Of a stretch of 64,000 bases of DNA, positions 60,125-64,000 are shown piece after piece. Where the stretch lies: NCBI GenBank assembly GCA_028023455.1, contig JAQFVV010006275.1, forward strand, positions 1,249,279 through 1,313,278. Reading direction: 5' to 3'. Position numbers and translations under genes: made by a program. This DNA is from Epiperipatus broadwayi (Eukaryota; Onychophora; Udeonychophora; Euonychophora; Peripatidae). The notes under the pieces were generated by a model, which saw only the letters and a list, made by a program, of their open reading frames with translations, searched no databases and was not told the origin of the DNA. How positions within the stretch are numbered: position 1 is the first letter of the stretch; each line of letters begins with the position of its first letter.

Positions 60125-61245
60125 TACCATTGTATTTAAATATTTTCATTAAAACAAGCAAAACTCTCCATACAGTAGTGTCACTCAGTGCAAGCCAGAG
60201 TAATCAATGGATGCCAAAAGGCTTGTGCATAAAATCCATATTGAGTATCTACTCATCCAATATTCCTAGACTAGTTCTAGCTTGTGGCTTTCATCAGTGA
60301 GAAGCCTTGGATCTGAGAGCACTGCGCCTAGATCTTAAAATCTAGCAACCCTCCATCAGCCATCTTTATCTCTACCTAACTTCAAAACTATGAGTCTAAA
60401 ATTGAAAACACAATATTTTCAATCCAAGCTCATTAACTTATAGTCATATAGGTCTGAACCAAGTTCAGTACCCATACATTTTCATTTCTGGTTGTTTAAT
60501 AACCATAACCACCACTATTCTATTAGGCAGGATTGGTATTAAAACACTAAATATCACATGATGACCATTTCTTATGCTTGCTCATAACTGTTATTAAAAC
60601 AGGCAAAGCTCTCCATACAGTAGTGTCACTCACCCACAAGCTAGAAACTAGTCTGGGGATATTGGATGAGTAGACACTAGATAGGGATTTTATGTACAAG
60701 CCTTCTGGTATCCATTGATTACTCTGGCTTGAGTGGCACTACTGTATGAATAGCTTTGCTAGTTTTAATAACAGTTATGAGCAAGCATAAGAAATGGTGA
60801 TTATGTGATGTTTAGCGGTTTAATACCAATCCTGCCTAATAGGATAGTGTTGGCTATGGTTATTAAAGAACCAAAGACACCAAAATGTATGGGTACTGAA
60901 CTGGGTTCAGATCTATATGATTATATAAGCTAATGAGCTTGGATTTAAAATATTGTGTTTTCAATTTTAGACTCATATGTTTGTGGTTGAGAGAAATGGT
61001 GGCTTCAGGGGGATGCAGTGCTCTCGGATCCAAGGCTCCTCACTGATGAAAGCCATAAGCTAGAAACTAGTCTGGGGATATTGGATAAGTATGCACTAGA
61101 TAGGGATTTTATACACAAGCCTTCTGGCATCCATTGATTACTCTGGCTTGCACTGAATGGTACTACTGTATGGAGAGTTTTGTCTGTTTTAATAACAGTT
61201 ATGAGCAAGCATAAGAAATGATGATCATGTGATGTAAATCTTTTC
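60125..61245. repeat. ~1.1-kb palindrome made of family Y copies
   Basis: The left arm (about 60125-60636) and right arm (about 60735-61245) are inverted copies. AAAACTCTCCATACAGTAGT (60170) pairs with the block at 61160-61185, GGTCTGAACCAAGTTCAGTA (60450) pairs with that at about 60895-60915, and CTTATGCTTGCTCATAACTG (60572) pairs with CAGTTATGAGCAAGCATAAG (60773). The ~100-bp centre is a third, partial copy of the unit. CTGATGA...GAAAC cores occur at 61043-61067 (plus) and 60271-60297 (minus). A solo member lies at 39982-40297. Arms differ by scattered substitutions. Confidence 0.85.
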
Positions 61246-61301
61246 AAACAATTTATTGTTGTTGTATTTATGTATTGGATTATTTTCATCATCTAAAATA
61301 A

Positions 61302-61838
61302 AGAACTGAATGTCTTTAGAAAAATTTAACTTTATTTAAATTTTCAAAGTATATTCAACTATTAGTAATAGCACATAGATTAATATATGAACAATGTTTT
61401 GAGAGGTATTATTCTTCTCTCTTCTTCAGGTGTTGCTGGCCTGACAAATGACAATACTATCATGGAAATCAAACCTGAACTTTTAGTCTTGGATATTGAA
61501 ATTTTAAGATAATATTCTAAGAGGGCTCAGTTGGTTAGAGTATTACCTTAAAATTCAATATTTCAATAATTCAAGGGTCCGGGTATGATTCCCATGCTAG
61601 TACTGTTACTATTTATCTTGGTTAGGTTAAAATTCAATATTCAAGAATCTAAGGGTCCAGGTTCGATACCCATGCTAGTGCTGTCACAGATCAGGGCAGC
61701 AATATATGAAGAAGAGAGAAGAATACCTTTCGAAACGTTGTGCATATACTAACATGTGTGCTATTACTAACAGTTAAATGTACTTTGAAAATTTAAATAA
61801 AGTTAAATTTTTCTAAAGACATTCAATACTTTATATTA
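61302..61838. repeat. ~0.54-kb palindrome with tRNA-like centre
   Basis: The arms 61302-61438 and about 61702-61838 are inverted copies. TTTAGAAAAATTTAACTTTA pairs with TAAAGTTAAATTTTTCTAAA, and ATTATTCTTCTCTCTTCTTC pairs with GAAGAAGAGAGAAGAATACC. Each arm, read outward, has the hairpin TGAAGAAGAGAG...CCTCTC(G)AAAC and then AAATTTAAATAAAGTT. The centre holds two tRNA-like blocks. Arms plus centre look like one SINE body with a duplicated inverted tail. Confidence 0.8.
61532..61690 (+). repeat. tRNA-like promoter boxes, 1.5 copies
   Basis: GGGCTCAGTTGGTTAGAGTA is a good box A. GGTCCGGGTATGATTCCCAT (61576) and GGTCCAGGTTCGATACCCAT (61655) are box B-like, the second nearly canonical. Between the two box Bs the AAAATTCAATATT block is repeated. 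No complete cloverleaf can be drawn, so this is a SINE head rather than a tRNA gene. Confidence 0.7.
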
Positions 61839-62975
61839 GATTGTGGAAATAGTCCAATATGTAAATACAAGTAAAATACCACAAACCTTTAGGAAAATGT
61901 ATTGTTGTATCTCCATTTTAAACATATGTTTTTACTTCATTAAAGTATATATATATGTATTACAGAATTTTTTTAATGTATATTTTTATTTGCATTAAAT
62001 ATTATAGTTTATAAACATTATTCTCATCATACTTCTGTTATCAGAAAAATAACTGTACCGTAAAAATCAAGTAAAACTTTTTTAATATATTCGATTAAGA
62101 AACGAATTTTCCTAATCAGTAATGGCAGTTAACCTTGGGCTTTTACTAAGCATCAACTGATGTTGTGTCATGGTCAGTATGTTGAAGATATATATATTCT
62201 CTGGGAAATATTATTTAGAGCAGCAACTAATATTTCCGGTTTTTATCATTATATGACATATATATATACAGTTAAAAATATTAATTCTTTTTAAAGCTGG
62301 AGGTTAGATGAGTTGCTGCAGACGTATTGTGTCTGTCATAAAAAGTGTTAGATCCAGTTTAATTTCAATAATCGAAATATTTTCTATATATATTAGATGC
62401 GAAAGATTTCCGAATCTGGTTGCAGCTAATGAAAAATTCGATAATCTACATATTTTAACTTTTTAATAGATTTTATTTATTATAAAGTGAATTTCTTGGA
62501 AAGTCAGGTAATACGCGAGCACCCCATTGCTAGTCAAACGCAATAATAGTTTCATTGAATAGCGAAATTATTTCTCCCTCTTTTTTTTCCTATCTTATCT
62601 TAATTGAGAATCAATTCCTGAATCGTTTACTACATAGTGTTATCCATGGCTAACTTTACTTATTATTAGATTAATTCTTTAAAATAGCAAAAGCATTTTA
62701 TTTTGTGATTAAAAGTTCCGTAATTGTGGTACTGATGTATATATAGAAAAAGAGAACGCAAAACGTGAAGGGTTTTTTTTATTTTATAAGGAGTTAGTGT
62801 CACTTATGTCCAACCTGGGTGTGACGAGAATTTTTTTGCATCCATGGGGGCTTTCAGCGTTCCATCATCAGATTTTCAATAGGATGGACGGCTGAAGAGT
62901 TGGAGGGTGGAGTGGATTGAAGCCTGCCCATAAAAGTATGAAGATTGTCTATCTTAATATAAATCTGAGCACTTA
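61839..62975. other. AT-rich stretch, no gene recognised
   Basis: No open frame or RNA gene was seen. A somewhat less AT-rich part at about 62795-62935 (GTGTCACTTATGTCCAACCT, CATCCATGGGGGCTTTCAGC) may belong to an unrecognised repeat. Confidence 0.4.
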
Positions 62976-63150
62976 TTGTATATATGTGTAGAGATGATAA
63001 TCTGGATCAACTGACGAGTGCTGGTTTAGCAATACGTATAGTGGTGATTATTTATCTTTTAGACATATATATGGTCAAGTGTATCCGTGGTATGAGATAG
63101 TGTGGAGAGTTGAGGGGTGTGAAAGTCTGAGCTCAAAATATCCCTATACA
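62976..63150 (+). repeat. Diverged relative of the MITE interior at 56 kb
   Basis: CTGGATCAACTGACGAGTGC and TGGTTTAGCA are followed by TTATCTTTTAGACATATATATGGT. This parallels CTGGGCCCACTGATGAGTGC, TAGTTTGGCA and ATATCTTTTCCATGTGTCTTTG at 56069-56145. Ends were not found, and similarity is limited to about 90 bp. Confidence 0.4.
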
Positions 63151-63349
63151 TTACATTGTTTGTACAAGTATATATATATACCCTGTATGTTAGATATTAA
63201 ATATATGTTTAAGTAAATTGTGTTTAGAGAATGATAAATAAATGTCAGTTATGATGTTGATGGGTATATTATTTGCTTAGTGGCAATATCTCTGACTTAA
63301 AATATTGGATTTGACTTTTGCAAAAAAAAAAAAAAAAATACAGACACAG

Positions 63350-63425
63350 ACTTAATGGTATAGTGGTTAGTGCATTTATCTAGTATGCTGTGATTTGATT
63401 ATCACATCTGGATAAAATTTTGAAT
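63350..63425 (+). mobile_element. tRNA-like SINE head
   Basis: TAATGGTATAGTGGTTAGTG is a good box A, and GTGATTTGATTATCACATCT about 30 bp on is a degraded box B in a T-arm-like palindrome (GTGAT/ATCAC). It follows a run of A (63321-63337) and has no identifiable tail. The acceptor stem is missing, so it is not a working tRNA gene. Confidence 0.5.
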
Positions 63426-63784
63426 AAAATGTTTAAGCAAAGAGAATTTTTAAACTACGTTTAGGATATTTTTTGTTTGTTAGCATTCTACGTGTAATTA
63501 ATGATTGATAAGTAGATATGTGGATGTTATTAACTAGAAAGTAACATAAGAAAAAAAAATTATCCTGGAGATTGCTAGCTTGATCTGATCTTTTTCACCA
63601 TTTGTCAATAGGGGAATAAAAGTCTTTACTGTGAGATTTTTAAAACTTTTGTCTTGAATGTATAAACCACTGGATATCTTGTATTTCTGAAGATTGAATA
63701 ATAACTAACCTAGTTTTTTTTTTGAAAACAAATGTGCATATGGTCATAGCTTTTATACTTCCTCATTTACTTCCACTGCCCTGC

Positions 63785-63895
63785 ATAGTTTAATGCAATG
63801 GTAGAATAGCTGACACTGGAGCTCAAGGCTCATGGATTGCGACTCCAGCTCCATTGTTTGAGTTTTTTATAAACTCCTAAACAATAATTCATTCT
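63785..63895 (+). mobile_element. Probable tRNA-derived SINE, family S1 (copy 2)
   Basis: TTAATGCAATGGTAGAATAG is box A-like and GATTGCGACTCCAGCTCC is box B-like. The body TTTTTTATAAACTCCTAAAC then AATAATTCATT matches the body of the copy at 105-225. A (TA)n follows the 3' end. Confidence 0.5.
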
Positions 63896-64000
63896 TTTAT
63901 ATATATATATAGATAATTTCATTTGCTTTAGAATTCAGATAATGGTGAAATGCTATAAAGTTTTTGCGTTTACAGGAAACAATAAATTATTAAATACAGA

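Noticed and set aside
60073-60300. Peptide-like SASQSNQWMPKGLCIKS frames at 60.1 and 61.2 kb
   Set aside because: The same peptide appears in both arms of the palindrome only because the DNA is repeated. Family Y copies have no conserved start or frame and look non-coding.

Overview
The window looks like repeat-dense, non-coding DNA from an invertebrate animal. It is very AT-rich, with long runs of T, A, (TTA)n and (TA)n. I could not recognise a single intact host gene or a real tRNA or rRNA gene. Nearly every recognisable coding stretch comes from a transposable element: two related LINEs with a CCHC ORF1 and a zinc-binding C-terminus, two RTE-type LINE copies, two Ty3/Gypsy LTR elements, three hAT-like or hAT-sized DNA elements, a TA-flanked MITE, several tRNA-derived SINEs, and palindromes that resemble Penelope-like 3' ends. 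This mix fits a mollusc, arthropod or flatworm genome. The sequence alone does not let me choose among them.

Layout. 1-7.4 kb: AT-rich unique sequence, a SINE, short dispersed repeats, and a 531-bp hAT MITE with a perfect 8-bp target duplication (3704-4234). 7.4-15.7 kb: two minus-strand LINEs lying head to tail. LINE-A (7.44-12.57 kb) has an intact 509-codon ORF1 joined to ORF2 by a TAATG stop/start overlap, and ORF2 has only about one frameshift and one stop. LINE-B is 5'-truncated and more decayed. Both have an (ATC)n-(ATA)n tail. 15.7-16.0 kb: a 234-bp (TTA)n tract that is the tail of a minus-strand tRNA-derived SINE. 16-21 kb: no gene seen. 21.1-23.9 kb: a minimal tRNA-like retrocopy, then a 2.6-kb decayed hAT element. 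24.1-27.8 kb: a Gypsy element with tRNA-Ser-type primer sites, deleted between protease and integrase, whose leader repeats the LTR-end/primer-site junction. 27.8-32.5 kb: an RTE LINE split by an unclassified 2.2-kb insertion. 37.0-37.9 kb: a ~0.9-kb Penelope-like palindrome. 37.9-48.7 kb: a second, minus-strand Gypsy element with ~1.8-kb LTRs. Its left LTR carries an internal inversion, a tandem duplication, a SINE-like insertion and an RTE insertion, and its interior carries a 1.54-kb DNA element with an 8-bp target duplication. 51.9-52.7 kb: a stretch almost without C, ending at a hammerhead-like hairpin. 60.1-61.8 kb: two more large palindromes with hammerhead-like cores and tRNA-like pieces.

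The elements record an order of nested insertion rather than a pathway. The strongest unexplained theme is the recurrence, in at least eight separate places, of a short hairpin of the form TGA-n-GA-stem-loop-stem-GAAA. It often sits just before an AATAAAGTT-like 3' end, in palindromes or next to tRNA-like promoter boxes. This suggests several repeat families sharing a hammerhead-derived or Penelope-derived 3' module.
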